Shown here in pieces: positions 33,495 through 43,440 of a DNA stretch of 64,000 bases. A program made the position numbers and the translations under genes. The notes beneath the pieces are model-generated. The model was not told where the DNA came from. It searched no databases and was given only the letters and a program-made list of their open reading frames with translations. The number at the start of each line of letters is the position of its first letter. Within the stretch, counting starts at the first letter, position 1. Source of the DNA: Euleptes europaea. Taxonomy: Eukaryota; Chordata; Lepidosauria; Squamata; Sphaerodactylidae. The stretch covers positions 74,807,614 through 74,871,613 of the forward strand of contig NC_079318.1 in assembly GCF_029931775.1 (NCBI RefSeq). Direction: 5' to 3'.

Positions 33495-34049
33495 GTAAGA
33501 AGGGAGGCCTGGCCTCCCGTGGAGAAAGAGGTTGGACAGTGGGCTTCCGAAACCAACTGGAGAAACCGAGGGAAGCGGCGGAGAGGGTACATGCTAGGCG
33601 GGGTGGGTGGGTGGTGGGCTGATTGACCATTGGTTCTGCTTGCTGTTTTGACTGTATCTGCATGCTGAAAATTTCACCCATTCTTGAGGACAGCTGGAGG
33701 AGCCCTGAAAATTGGGGGAGGGATGAATCCCACATCTGCCCAAGAGCAGAGTAGTCCTGTGATTTAAAGGCACAGAGACAAACAGCCTCAACTCATCAAG
33801 ACTTTGGCTCTCTTATGTTTCAGTAGTGTCTCTCTAGTGCCAGATAAATTGTATTTGAAGTAATGGTGCATTTTAATTTTTTTTAGCACTAAACATTCAC
33901 ACTAAGTGTGACTAGGGTGGCAGAAGAAATTAGAATAGGGGGTTCTGGCCAGCGGTTTGCGGAGATTCAGCATTGGCTACACTAGTCCAGAAGTGGGGTA
34001 CGTGGAGTCCTCGTATTCTATGTTACCAAAATGTTCCTCTCTCCATTAG

Positions 34050-34256
34050 GGACTTGTGTGTGCCTGACTGAGGAGGACGACACATATGCCAGTGTTTCAG
34101 GAAGGAACGGAAAAAAATGAACTCTTGATGCCTCTATGCCTTGACCTGCCTGTGGCCTTGTGTTAATGGGACCTGAGCCTTCACTGAGGTAACTCTTGAC
34201 TGTAGGCCGATCCTCTTCACAAATTCTCTGAGGATCAATTGGTGAAAACGAGCAGG
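34050..34256 (+). other. ADCY3: 5' UTR part of ADCY3 exon 2
   Basis: Follows acceptor ctctccattag (ends 34049). It contains several ATGs before the real start (for example 34086, 34118, 34130, 34136), which would tend to lower translation. Confidence 0.6.
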
Positions 34257-34931
34257 ATGCCTCGGAACAGGGCCTTCTCCGAGCCGGAGCACTCCGCGGA
34301 GTATTCTGCAGACTACTCGGTTAGTTTGCCCTCTGACCCTGAACATGGGGTAGGCCGAACCCATGAAGTGACGGTGAGGAGCTCAGGCTCGTGCCTGTGT
34401 CTCCCACGCTTTATGCGCCTCACGTTTGCCCCCGAGTCTCTGGAGAACCTCTATCAGACCTATTTCCGGCGGCAGCGTCATGAGACTTTGCTAGTCTTGG
34501 TGGTCTTTGCTGCTCTTTTTGACTGCTATGTCATCATCATGTGCACCGTGTTGTACACCCCAGACAAGCTGCCACCTACCCTGGCGGCCTCAGTGGGCCT
34601 GGCTCTCCAGATTCTCCTCTTTGTCCTATGCAAGTACCAACTCCTGCCTGATCGAGTCACCCGGAAGTTCATGCCCTATATCCTGTGGATACTTATAGCG
34701 GCCCAGATATTCTGTTTCCTGGGCCTGAGCTTTGCTCGCTTCCATGAGGCCAGTGACACAGTTGGCTGGCAGGCCTTTTTCGTCTTCTCCTTCTTCATCA
34801 CCCTCCCCTTGCGCCTCACGCCCATTGTCCTTATCTCGGCCATCTCTTGCGGCATCCACACCTTGGTGCTGGGGGTCACCATCGCTCAGCAGCAGCAGGA
34901 CTCAATCAATGGAAGGGACTTGCTGTGGCAG
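34257..34931 (+). CDS. ADCY3: ADCY3 (adenylate cyclase 3), first coding exon, residues 1-225
   Basis: Adenylate cyclase 3 makes cAMP from ATP at the plasma and ciliary membrane; it is the olfactory and primary-cilium isoform. This exon encodes the N-terminus ([20 protein letters not shown]) and the first membrane block. Hydrophobic spans lie at about 78-100, 108-126, 138-160, 171-186 and 188-210. The segments [25 protein letters not shown] and ASDTVGWQ match vertebrate ADCY3 closely. The cyclase domains are in later exons beyond the window. The donor CAG|gtaagg at 34932 is phase 0. The ATG at 34257 is chosen by alignment; the frame is open for six codons upstream but without another ATG. Same orientation as DNAJC27, 16 kb downstream. 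Confidence 0.97.
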
Positions 34932-35529
34932 GTAAGGATAAGGACTCTTGTTGACTTTGGCAAAAATGGCCTGTGAGGTAATGGAGGAGAAGATGGACCT
35001 TAGATGCTGTCTTAAGCAAGTTGTACTAGGAGAGAAAGCAAACTGTCTTTAGAAAAAAAATAGGGGTACTGTGTGTATGATTATCCTTCTCTTTCCACTT
35101 CTGCTCAGGGAATACATAGACATCTTTATGGGTAAAGAGGGAACCTGGTAAAAATTCAGGGCTGTTAGTCTTGTGTTGTTCCACACATGCAAAATTCCAA
35201 GCGTTGCAGCACAGATTGTATTCCCAGGAAACCTCAGTTCTCATTTACAAGAGAAGGTTTCTAGTCCTCCTGATTTTGTATGTTGCAAAGAGCTCGGTGC
35301 TGTGCATGTCTCTTCTTTATGGCTCCCTGTAAAGTTCCTTCAGTAGATCCCCTCACCCACACCTTTCTTGCCATCTTGTTGATGGGGAAAAAAAGATCAA
35401 GTTTAAAAAAGAAAAATCAGGCAAAGCATGCAGGTAATATAAATTGACATAAGTATTGATTTGCATAATTTATTCAGGGGAATAATTTGGGGGGGGGCAA
35501 AAATCTTAATGGAGGAAGAGTCACATAAG
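34932..35529. other. Start of ADCY3 intron 2, no repeat recognised
   Basis: Ordinary intronic sequence. No recognisable element. Confidence 0.5.
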
Positions 35530-36165
35530 TTGGAGGAAGGCTGATCACATAAACACATGAAACTATCTTATGCTGAGCCAGACCACTGGTATATTAAAAA
35601 ATCATAGAGATGGAAGGGACCACCAGGGTCATCTAGTCCTACCGCGTGCACAATGCAGGAAATTCACAACTACCCCTGCCCCACACCCCCAGTGACCCAT
35701 ACTCCATGCCCAGAAGATGGCCAAGATGCCGCCCCTCTCATGATCTGCTTAAGGTCATAGAATCAGCACTGCTGACAGATGGCCATCTAGTCTCTGCTTA
35801 AAAACCTCCAGGGAAGGAGAACCCACCACCTCCCAAGGAAGCCTGTTCCACTGAGGAACCGCTCTAACTGTTAGAAAATTCTTCCTAATGTCTAGACGGA
35901 AACTCTGTTATTTTAATTTCAACCCATTGATTCTGGTCCGATCTTCTGGGGCAACAGTAAACAACTTGGCACCATCCCCTATATGACAGCCCTTCAAGTA
36001 CTTGAAGATATTATCTACTCGAACTACGACCAGTTCTTCAGGGTCTAAGGGAGAAGTCTTTCACTTCAGCTACCACCTGATCCTTTAAACTGGAGATGCT
36101 GGGAACTGAACATGTGACCTTTTGCATGCAAAACAGATGCTGTACCACTGAGCCATGGCCTTTCC
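35530..36165 (-). repeat. tRNA-derived SINE family 2, interrupted by CR1
   Basis: The 3' end of the SINE, reversed ('cacatgaaactatcttatgctgagccagaccac'), is at 35550-35590. The rest, ending in the tRNA-like head 'ctgtaccactgagccatggcc', is at about 36020-36165. A CR1 fragment separates them. Confidence 0.8.
35595..36020 (-). repeat. CR1 LINE 3' fragment inserted in a SINE
   Basis: Begins 'aatcatagagatggaagggacc', the reverse of a CR1 terminus. It continues with typical CR1 3' region ('cagatggccatctagtctctgcttaaaaacctccag', 'ttcttcctaatgtctag', 'gcccttcaagtacttgaagat'). Confidence 0.88.
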
Positions 36166-36634
36166 TTCTGGTGTATTGGTCACTGAACGGTGGACTGAAA
36201 CAGCCTTAACCCATATGTTCTCTTCTTTATCCCACAAGAGTGAATGCAATTGAAGAAGGATATCCTCCTTTGGGGATTGGCTGGGTTTTCCCCTTCAGTA
36301 ATAATTCTTAGGCTCCACAGTAGTGGCTCATTTGCATGAGTTGGCGGGGGGGCTTCTTCTGTCTGGGCCTGCTGCTTTTTGTACAGCTTGTATGGGAGAA
36401 CAGGTTGCATTTGTACAGCATACTTGGTCGTGTCCTGTAATGCTTGTCTCCACTAACAAAGCCATGTAAGAAGGACGTTTCATTAAGGGGGAAGGTTTCA
36501 GAGTTTGCTGAACAGAGTGGTAGGATTTTTAGGGGTGCCCATGGAAACCTTGTGGACTCACTGAGGTGCCCTCTCCCCCAGGAACCCTTGCAGTGTTGTA
36601 GAAAATGGCTGGGCAGAACCATGTTCTTGTAGAC
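36166..36634. other. Intronic, no recognisable feature
   Basis: No repeat or exon recognised. Confidence 0.45.
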
Positions 36635-36860
36635 AGATTAATGGAGGAGAGGTCTGTCAGTGGCTACTAGCCACAGTGACTAAATGGAGCCTCCACATTC
36701 AGAGGCAGCAAACCTCTTAATTCCAGGGCCAGGAGGCAACATCAGGGGGAAGGCTCTATCAGGGGGAAGGGCCTCTATGCCCTCTTGTTGACCCTCCGGA
36801 GTAACTGGTTGGCCATGGTGTGAGACAGGATGCTGGGCTAGATGGACCACTGGTCTCCTT
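36635..36860 (+). repeat. CR1 LINE 3' UTR fragment
   Basis: 'gattaatggaggagagg ... gactaaatggagcctccacattcagaggcagcaaacctc ... gtaactggttggcca ... gctagatggacc', same subfamily as 24985-25200. Confidence 0.82.
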
Positions 36861-36894
36861 AAGTTTACCATTATTTTTTGTGCAAGCTAGCATG

Positions 36895-37115
36895 GTTTGA
36901 ACACATGAAGCTGCCTTGTACTGAATGAAATCCTTGCTTGGTCCATCAAATTCAGTATTGTCTACTCAGACCAGCAGCGGGTCTCCAGGGTCTCAGGCAG
37001 AGGTCTTTCACATCACCTACTTGCCCAGTCCCTTTAACTGGAGATGCCGGGGATTGAACCTGGGACCTTCTGCATGCCAAGCAGATCTTCTACCACTGAG
37101 TTATGGCCCTTCCCC
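36895..37115 (-). repeat. tRNA-derived SINE family 2, near full length
   Basis: Reversed copy. The 3' end is 'gaacacatgaagctgccttgtactgaatg' and the head is 'ggattgaacctgggaccttctgcatgcc ... ctaccactgagttatgg'. Confidence 0.9.
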
Positions 37116-38029
37116 AATTTAATATTTATGACTACAGCAAGATGGCCAGGTGTTTGCAGGCAACCCTTTGACATACCAGGATTAATTTTCATATTCTTTC
37201 TGCACCAGCATACTTTGGTCTGTTAGGATTAAAGAGCTGCAGCAGTTTTAGTTTTTTAAAAAACAAATGCCAAATGGGTTGGATCCTACGGCTCCATTCT
37301 GCTAATGATGGAAACTTCCTCCAGCATAAAGAGCCTCCCTTCGGTGGATCCCAGATCTTTTCTGCTGATGCAAGGGTCCGCCATTAATGGAACAGAATCA
37401 TTGAATCCAACCCTGTGTGTGTGCAGAAAAACAAAAGAATTCGAGTTTAATCATATTAGAAAATGTTAACTAAATTTCATCCCGACGCAAAGAAAAATCT
37501 GTTTAAAACTAAAAGAGAAAAGTGTGCATTATGTACAGAGAGCAAGCAAAGAACTGTATGAGGGGTGCAGAGAGATAAATTAAATATCGTGTTAAGAAAT
37601 GAAATCGGAGTAGCACCAGCGTATGATACTGGTGCTGCTCCGATTTAATGTAATCCAGGGGAAATACATTTTCACAGGGATCCTTTCAAAGCAGAGCAAA
37701 GGGGAGTAGCTGGGAGCAGAACTTTAGATGGCAGGTGTCACCCTAAGAGATGCTGTTCCTTCTTTTCCTCATAGTAGCTTGTTCCTTTCCCCACAGTCCT
37801 TCAGCCGGTTGTTCCTGTACACTCTCATCTACTCCACTTTCCTCCCTTAGTCCCCATCGGGTGTGGATCTGGCTCAGTCCCATAGTACTGGTTGAGTTTC
37901 AGTTTGTTTGGTGGTTTGCTGGTCTAGTGAATGTTTGTGTGCACATTTGTTAGAGAATCAAATGGGGTAAAAAACAAACTAAAGGTGGGAGAGGGAGAAA
38001 AGCAGTGAAGACTGGATTTGGTCATTGTT
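37116..38029. other. Intronic, no clear feature
   Basis: Mostly unique-looking sequence. 37598-37644 contains a small imperfect inverted repeat around 'ggagtagcaccagcgtatgatactggtgctgctccga' (arms about 14 bp). Confidence 0.45.
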
Positions 38030-38345
38030 TCTACCAATTATTTCTTTCTTGGTTTAAAAGAGTCTTGTAGCTTCTTCAAGATTAAGAGACTCAATGTGGC
38101 ATAAAGTTTTCTGGATTAGACACCAACTAATACATGAAGTAGGCTTGAGTTTATGGAAGTTTATGCCTCCAACACAGGAGAGGCCTGTTTGAGTACCTCT
38201 TGGATTTCACTGTACTTACTAGTGTGATCCTAAGCAGAATTACACCCTTCTAAGTATCTGACAAAGGGAGCGTTGGCTCTCAAAAGCTTATACCTCCAAA
38301 ATCTTGTTGCTCTGTAAATTGCTGCTGGACTCGAATCTGGCCGTT
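38030..38345. repeat. Decayed Penelope-like tail fragments
   Basis: 'ttaaaagagtcttgtagcttcttcaagattaagag...gcataaagttttctgg' and, further on, 'tatctgacaaagggagcgttggctctcaaaagcttatacctccaaaatcttgttgctctgtaaattgctgctggactcg' carry the 'speaks of release and gain of tail' layout of Penelope 3' ends (…aaagcttatacc…cttg…ctgctggactc…). Confidence 0.5.
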
Positions 38346-38579
38346 CTAAATCGATTGATGTCTTTGGGCTCAGAAAAGTGTTACTCCATCTAGAATTGCC
38401 CGACAAATCTCTCCTGTTGAAATCAATGGGTCTTAAAAGAAAATAACTTCGGCCAGTCTGTGTTTTAAGATAGTGTATGTAAATGTGCTGAATTTGCACA
38501 GGTTCTCTGGCCACACGCTTTGTTTTCCTTTGATGCACAGTTTTCATTGCATTTTGAAGTGTGGGATATACACAGCACT

Positions 38580-38789
38580 TAGGGTTGCCAACTGCCAGGT
38601 AGTAGCTGGAGATCTCCTGCTAATACAACTGATCTCCAGCCAATAGAGATCAGATCACCTGGAGAAAAATGGCCACTTTGGCAATTGAACTCTATGGCAT
38701 TGAAGTCCCTCCCCACCCCAAACCCCGCCCTCCTCAGGCTCCGCCCCCAAAATATCCTGCTGATGACGAAGAGGGACCTGGCAACCCTA
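38580..38789 (+). mobile_element. hAT MITE, TAGGGTTGCC family, intact ends
   Basis: TAGGGTTGCCAACTGCC to GGCAACCCTA, 210 bp. Exact 8-bp target duplications ACAGCACT (38572-38579 and 38790-38797). This copy best defines the family's ends and its hAT membership. Confidence 0.93.
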
Positions 38790-38797
38790 ACAGCACT

Positions 38798-39244
38798 GCT
38801 AATGGGAACTCATTTGTAAGGAAACAAAATCCAGACATTTGGAATGAGATGGTGCAAGATTTCGATAAAACTGAGCACATTTTTCAATGTGTGACTAAGA
38901 ATTATGGAAAACCCTTTCACTGCAAAAATTATGGTTAAGTTTTATATTTCTGGCATGTTGGTGGCCGTGCATATGTTGCAAAACCCTCCCCCCCAATAAA
39001 TTCTTTAGCTGGATAACCTAAGCTCTGAACCAAGAAAAGTTAAAAGCTGCAATTTGTATAAATTTTGAAAATTTGCATTTATTTATTCTCCCACTGTGAT
39101 TTCTAAGGATTCACCAGATACTGCTTTGAGATGTGTGTGCAGCCATGATGGCTAGAAATTTGGTTTTGGAAAAAATAAAGTAAAAATTGTAATTTCCAGG
39201 ATGCTAATTTATTTCACTAATGTCTAATGCTCATGTGGAGCTCC
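38798..39244. other. Intronic, no recognisable feature
   Basis: No repeat or exon recognised. Confidence 0.45.
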
Positions 39245-39425
39245 CAGGAAACCCCACTCTGCCACAGATGCTTGCTGGATGACCTGGGGCCAGTTACTCA
39301 CTCTCAGCTTGACTTACCTCACAGGGCTGTTGTAAAGATAAAATGGAGAGAAGGCAAATGATGTTGTAAACTGCTTTGGGTCCCCATTGGGGAGGAAAGC
39401 AGAGTATAAGCATCTAAATGAATAA
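39245..39425 (+). repeat. MIR/CORE-like SINE, head truncated
   Basis: 'actctgccacagatgcttgctggatgacctggggccag ... cttacctcacagggctgttg ... gctttgggtccccattggggagg'. Confidence 0.8.
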
Positions 39426-39884
39426 ACAGAGCCCGGTTGAGACCTGTTTAGCTGTACCAGTGTCACAGCCTTGGCTGCCTTTAAACCACTGTCTGTCCTT
39501 AATACCAATTTCTGTGCTTGGATACTGCAGTTGTGGAATTTCCAAAAGACCTTTTGTCTCGTGCATATTAGGACATGTTTTATGTTTACATTTCTGATAT
39601 TCACGGTTCACAGTTTATTCACTTGGGTTGCTTCCCACTGTATCTTCAGTGAAGGATCCTCAGCCCAAGTGAACATGTACTTATTTGTCTGATACATTTA
39701 TATAGGTCCTTTCTGCCATTGCATTCAAGAAGGTTCAAGACTGAAAGCACCTACAATATAATTTACTCGACACAGAAGGAACGGGGCAGAAAGGGAAGAA
39801 GAAAGCAATAGAATTCAGGTGGTAACTCTTAGATAAGGAACCATTCCTTCTAGAATGCTGGTAGAGTTCCTCCAAGGAAGGAGG

Positions 39885-39990
39885 AGGAGCCTAGTTAAAT
39901 TGTGGAACTCCCTGCCCCATGAGGTGGTGATGGCTGCCAACTTGGAAGGCTTTAAGAGGGGAGTGGACATGTTCATGGAGGACAGCTACA
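39885..39990 (+). repeat. CR1 ORF2 C-terminal fragment
   Basis: Encodes VKLWNSLPHEVVMAANLEGFKRGVDMFME, the same block as the minus-strand CR1 at 3870-4000. A short isolated piece. Confidence 0.8.
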
Positions 39991-40259
39991 AGTCAAAATG
40001 GACTAGTAGCTGCACCCTGAAACCTCCAGAAATTTCCCAACCCAGACTTGGCAACTCTGTTTTGACACGATATCATGCTCTATTTACATGATTCCTAGGG
40101 CCTGGGGCTTTCTTCTTTGAGTCGCTTCAGAAGAAAGACACCCTTGGATCCTACTCAAAGCTGGAAGAGTAGAGCATCTGCCAGCAGAGTTTCTAGGAGG
40201 ATACTCTGTCCATTGCCAATCCAAGGAAGGGGGAGGAGCTTAAGCTCCACATTTCTTCC

Positions 40260-40467
40260 TTTTCTTTCTAGGGCATTTTTATCCTATCCTTTGTTCAAGG
40301 AGCTCAAGGCGGCATGTGTGGTTCTCCCTTCCCTCTATTAACCTCACAACAAACCTGTGAGGCATGAAAGATTGAGGGAGAGTGACTTCCTCAAGGATAC
40401 CCAGCAAGTGTTATGGCAGTGCAGGGTTTGGGAATAACGTCCTGTTCTGACATGCCATCCTCTACAC
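40260..40467 (-). repeat. MIR/CORE-like SINE, reversed
   Basis: From 'agggcatttttatcctatcctttgttcaagg' through 'ctcacaacaaacctgtgaggca' to 'catgccatcctctacac'. The foldback element begins at its head end. Confidence 0.65.
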
Positions 40468-40870
40468 CAGTGTGACTGTAGGAGAAGGCAGCACGAGGCT
40501 CACTATACTAAGACAAAAAACGTAAATAAGTCAAGGCTTATCAATTACTAAGATACAATTTACTATGTTATCAAAAGCAAACAAAAATGAAAAATTGAAA
40601 ACAAGAATGCACTACTTCGTCACCGGTTTAAGTCCTGAGAGGCGTTTGGTTAAGCCCTGCGAGGCTTTCCGTGTGTATTAACACGCTCACAAAGTAGTGC
40701 ATTCTTGTTTTCAATTTTTCATTTTTGTTTGCTTTTGATAACATAGTAAATTGTATCTTAGTAGTTGATAAGCCTTGTCTTATTTACGTTTTTTGTCTTA
40801 GTATAGTGAGCCTCATGCTGGTTTCTCCTACAGTCTTACTATTTACAGCATAGGTTTTCTCTTTCCCCTA
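40468..40870. mobile_element. Foldback (palindromic) element, copy 2, family unknown
   Basis: Inverted arms of about 145 bp (40474-40617 and 40691-40835), nearly identical, enclose a 73-bp loop (40618-40690). A one-sided tail 'ttactatttacagcataggttttctctttccccta' follows the right arm. 11-bp direct repeats ATCCTCTACAC flank it (40457-40467 and 40871-40881). Arm tips and tail are shared with 31219-31668. No coding capacity. The length of the flanking repeat does not fit hAT, mariner or Harbinger. Confidence 0.88.
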
Positions 40871-40881
40871 ATCCTCTACAC

Positions 40882-40945
40882 TAGGGCTTCTTAAACCTTT
40901 TCCACTCGCGACCCCTTTTCGCCCGAGAAATTTTTACGCGACCCC
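40882..40945. repeat. Truncated hAT end (family of 28681)
   Basis: 'tagggcttcttaaaccttttccactcgcgaccccttttcgcc' matches the complement of the right end of the hAT at 28681-28962. It breaks off at the CR1 that follows. Confidence 0.75.
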
Positions 40946-40959
40946 GGGTATATAGGTGA

Positions 40960-41327
40960 GAGATAAACAGATAAAAGGAAGTATTTCTTCATACAACGCA
41001 TAGTTAAACTGTGGAACTCGCTGCCCCAGGATGTGGTGATGGCTGCCAACTTGGAAGGCTTTAAAAGGGGAGTGGACGTGTTCATGGAGGAGAGGGCTAG
41101 TCATGGCTACTAGTAAAAATGGATGCTAGTCATGATGCATACCTATTCTCTCCAGGATCAGATGAGCATGCCTGTTATATTAGGTGCTGTGGAACACAGG
41201 CAGGATAATGCTGCTACAGTCATCTTGTTTGTGGGCTTCCTAGAGGCACCTGGTTGGCCACTGTGTGAACAGACTGCTGGACTTGATGGGCCTTGTTCTG
41301 ATCCAGCATGGCCTTTCTTATGTTCTC
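40960..41327 (+). mobile_element. CR1 LINE 3' end
   Basis: Encodes VKLWNSLPQDVVMAANLEGFKRGVDVFMEE-type sequence ('gttaaactgtggaactcgctgccccaggatgtgg'), then the 3' UTR to 'ctggacttgatgggcc ... tttcttatgttct'. Same subfamily as the element at 3656-4765, opposite orientation. Confidence 0.88.
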
Positions 41328-41362
41328 CAGATTAGAGTCCACCGCTCTTAACCACCATCCGA
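41328..41362 (-). repeat. Sauria-type SINE head remnant
   Basis: 'ccagattagagtccaccgctcttaaccac' is the reverse of the SINE's first module. Confidence 0.6.
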
Positions 41363-41377
41363 TGCTACAGTACACAC

Positions 41378-41510
41378 AGTTGTGTAGACGACTGGGGAAG
41401 GCAGTAGCAAACTACCCCGTAAACATAGTCTGCTAGTAAACGTTGTGATGTGACATCACCCCATGGGTCAGTAATGACCCGGTGCTTGTACAGGGGACTA
41501 CCTTTAGAGC
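41378..41510 (+). repeat. SINE fragment related to 23195-23345
   Basis: 'gacgactggggaaggcagtagcaaactacccc ... gatgtgacatcaccccatgggtcagtaatgacccggtgcttgtacaggggacta'. Same family, opposite orientation. Confidence 0.7.
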
Positions 41511-42084
41511 CCTTTCGGTCATTAGGCTGCAGGCAGGCTTCAGACTTTGCTCTGCGGACTGGAAAGATAGTAGTAGGACCCTCCCCACTGTAAATGTTGG
41601 CTCCACTAATGGATCGGGGGTGGGGGATACGCAACTTCTGCCAGTTTCCCCTCCTACTGCAGACCCACAGTTTGTCCTTCATCCTGTTCCCCAGGAGATC
41701 AGCAGGCTGGAGGGTGAGGGGGGAGTTAGGAAAATTCAGTTCTGCTGCTGGAAGGGCCTTCTTTCTGGTCATGGAAAATTTGAAGTGCCACCCTAAGTGG
41801 AGTGACACCCTTCTAAGTTGATTGAAACCAGTGTGCTTAGAAGGATCCTGCTGCTAGTGTGGATCTAACACTGCTTTTCTGGATTCACACTTAATATTTA
41901 AAATAATGTAAATATTCTGCCTGTCATTAGACTTTAACCCATTTTGCATCTTGCTTGCTTTTCTCCTCAATATGGTAAAGGACTAGATCACCCTTGTTCT
42001 TGTTCTCCTACAAATGGACCTGCTAGATCACCCATAATCTTTTGTTTGTTTGTTTATCCATCCCCTGTCCCCAGTGGGTGCTCA
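41511..42084. other. Intronic, no recognisable feature
   Basis: No repeat or exon recognised. Confidence 0.45.
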
Positions 42085-42396
42085 CTGCCGCCACTCAGCT
42101 GGCTGGCAGGGGGGGGGAAATGGTGCCAAAATAGGGAGGACCTCAGCAGCATCCTGGATTGCTGAAGTCACTCCCTGTGTGCCCAGAAGTGACATCAGCA
42201 TGCCGCTGGGGCCCACCGGGGATGCTCTGGCATTTGGGCAAAACTTTATGGTTTAACCATAGAGTTTAAAGTCAGCATGCTGTTGTAACTCATGGTGTGT
42301 ACAGGAAGTGATGTCAGTACATCACGGGCAAGCACCTCTGGGTTAAGACCCCTCCTCCCACCAGCTGCCAGTTGCCAGTAGGGACCTGGCAACCCT
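42085..42396 (-). repeat. Possible DNA transposon ending TGGCAACCCTA
   Basis: The right end 'agtagggacctggcaaccctac' resembles the right end of the TAGGGTTGCC family, but the interior (GC-rich, 'agaagtgacatcagcatgcc', 'ggaagtgatgtcagtac') is different. The left boundary is uncertain. 48480-48600 shares a 'gatgacatcacttccag'-type interior and may be a relative. Confidence 0.45.
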
Positions 42397-42600
42397 ACAT
42401 ATAACACACAAAGCAGTCAAAATGATATTGATAAGAACAATCCTCAGATTAAGAGCAAACCATAAAGCAGATTAAAAAGATAAAAGCCCTTACTTAAAAG
42501 CTTGGGTAAAGATTTGACCTGGTGCATTGAAGAAAGTAAGGGAGGTGCCAGATGAGCGTCAAGGGGGAAGACGTTCCAAAGGCAGTGTAGCTGATCAGAT
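42397..42600 (+). repeat. Dispersed repeat family Y fragment
   Basis: 'aaagcccttacttaaaagcttgggtaaagatttgacctgg ... aggtgccagatgagcgtcaagggggaagacgttccaaaggc' parallels 49720-49830. Probably LINE-derived. Confidence 0.55.
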
Positions 42601-42751
42601 CTTCAGTGGCCAACCAGAAGCCCTCCTGTACAAGAATCCCACTTGGCCCACCCAATTTTTAAAAATACTTGGTGGCCACCAGGAAAGGTGTTGGCAGGTG
42701 TCATGGTGCCCGTGGGCACTACATTGGGAACCCCTGGTGTAGGGGATAGAG

Positions 42752-43150
42752 CAGGGGTGTCAAACTCACTTGTTACAAGGGCCGTATATGACATAAATGT
42801 CACTTGATTGGGCCAGGCCATGCCTCAACAGTCCAGATCGAGAGCAGGTGTGTGTGTGTATTTGTCGCGGCTGGCTTGCGGGCCAGATAAGAGCTCTCAA
42901 GGGGCCGGATCCGGCCTGTGTGGAGGGGCGGTAGCTCAGTGTTAGAACATCTGCTTGGCTTGCAGAAGGTCCCAGGTTCAATCCCCGGCATCTCCAGTTA
43001 AAGGGACTAGGCAAGTAGGTGATGTGAAAGACCTCTGCCTGAGCCCCTGGAGAGCCGGTCTGAGTAGACAGTACTGACTTTGATGGACCAAGGGTCTGAT
43101 TCAGTATAAGGCAGCTTCATCTGTTCATGTGTTCATGTTTGACACCCCTA
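42752..43150. mobile_element. hAT-type DNA transposon carrying a SINE
   Basis: Ends CAGGGGTGTCAAACTC and GTTTGACACCCCTA. Exact 8-bp target duplications GGATAGAG (42744-42751 and 43151-43158). The interior includes 'cgggccagataagagctctcaaggggccgga'. A tRNA-derived SINE is inserted from about 42919 to 43138, so the hAT body proper is about 180 bp. Confidence 0.92.
42919..43138 (+). repeat. tRNA-derived SINE family 2 inside a hAT element
   Basis: 'ggggcggtagctcagtgttagaacatctgcttggcttgcag ... ggttcaatccccggcatctcc ... gcagcttcatctgttcatg'. Full length with good A- and B-boxes, one of the best preserved copies here. Confidence 0.92.
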
Positions 43151-43159
43151 GGATAGAGT

Positions 43160-43345
43160 CACAGTGGGTAGGCGTGTTAGTCTGTCTGCAGTAATAGAAA
43201 AGAGCAAGAGTCCAGTAGCACCTTAAAGACTAACAAAAATATTTTCTGGCAGGGTATGAGCTTTTGTGAGGCGCAGCTCATACCCTGCCAGAGAATATTT
43301 TTGTTAGTCTTTAAGGTGCTGCTGGACTCTTGCTCTTTTCTACTA
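43160..43345. mobile_element. Penelope-like tail, inverted pair (hairpin)
   Basis: Two Penelope 3' tails face each other: arms 43190-43261 and 43276-43345 (about 70 bp, few differences) around a 14-base loop. The arm core is 'gaaaagagcaagagtccag(t/c)agcaccttaaagactaac'. Flanks GGATAGAGT (43151-43159) and GGACAGAGT (43346-43354) look like a 9-bp target duplication with one change. Confidence 0.88.
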
Positions 43346-43440
43346 GGACAGAGTGTCAGTCTAGGATACGGGAGACTCAGGTTCAAATCCCTACTCTGGA
43401 AGTTCGTTGGGTGACTTTGGGCCACTCCTTGCCTAAACTA

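Larger units (their letters stand above)
42734..43440 (+). repeat. MIR/CORE-like SINE broken by two insertions
   Basis: The SINE head 'ctggtgtaggggatagag' (42734-42751) resumes at 43346 ('ggacagagtgtcagtctaggatacgggagactcaggttcaaatcc ... tgggtgactttggg'). Between them lie a hAT element and a Penelope-like tail hairpin. The remainder is truncated near 43440. Confidence 0.75.
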
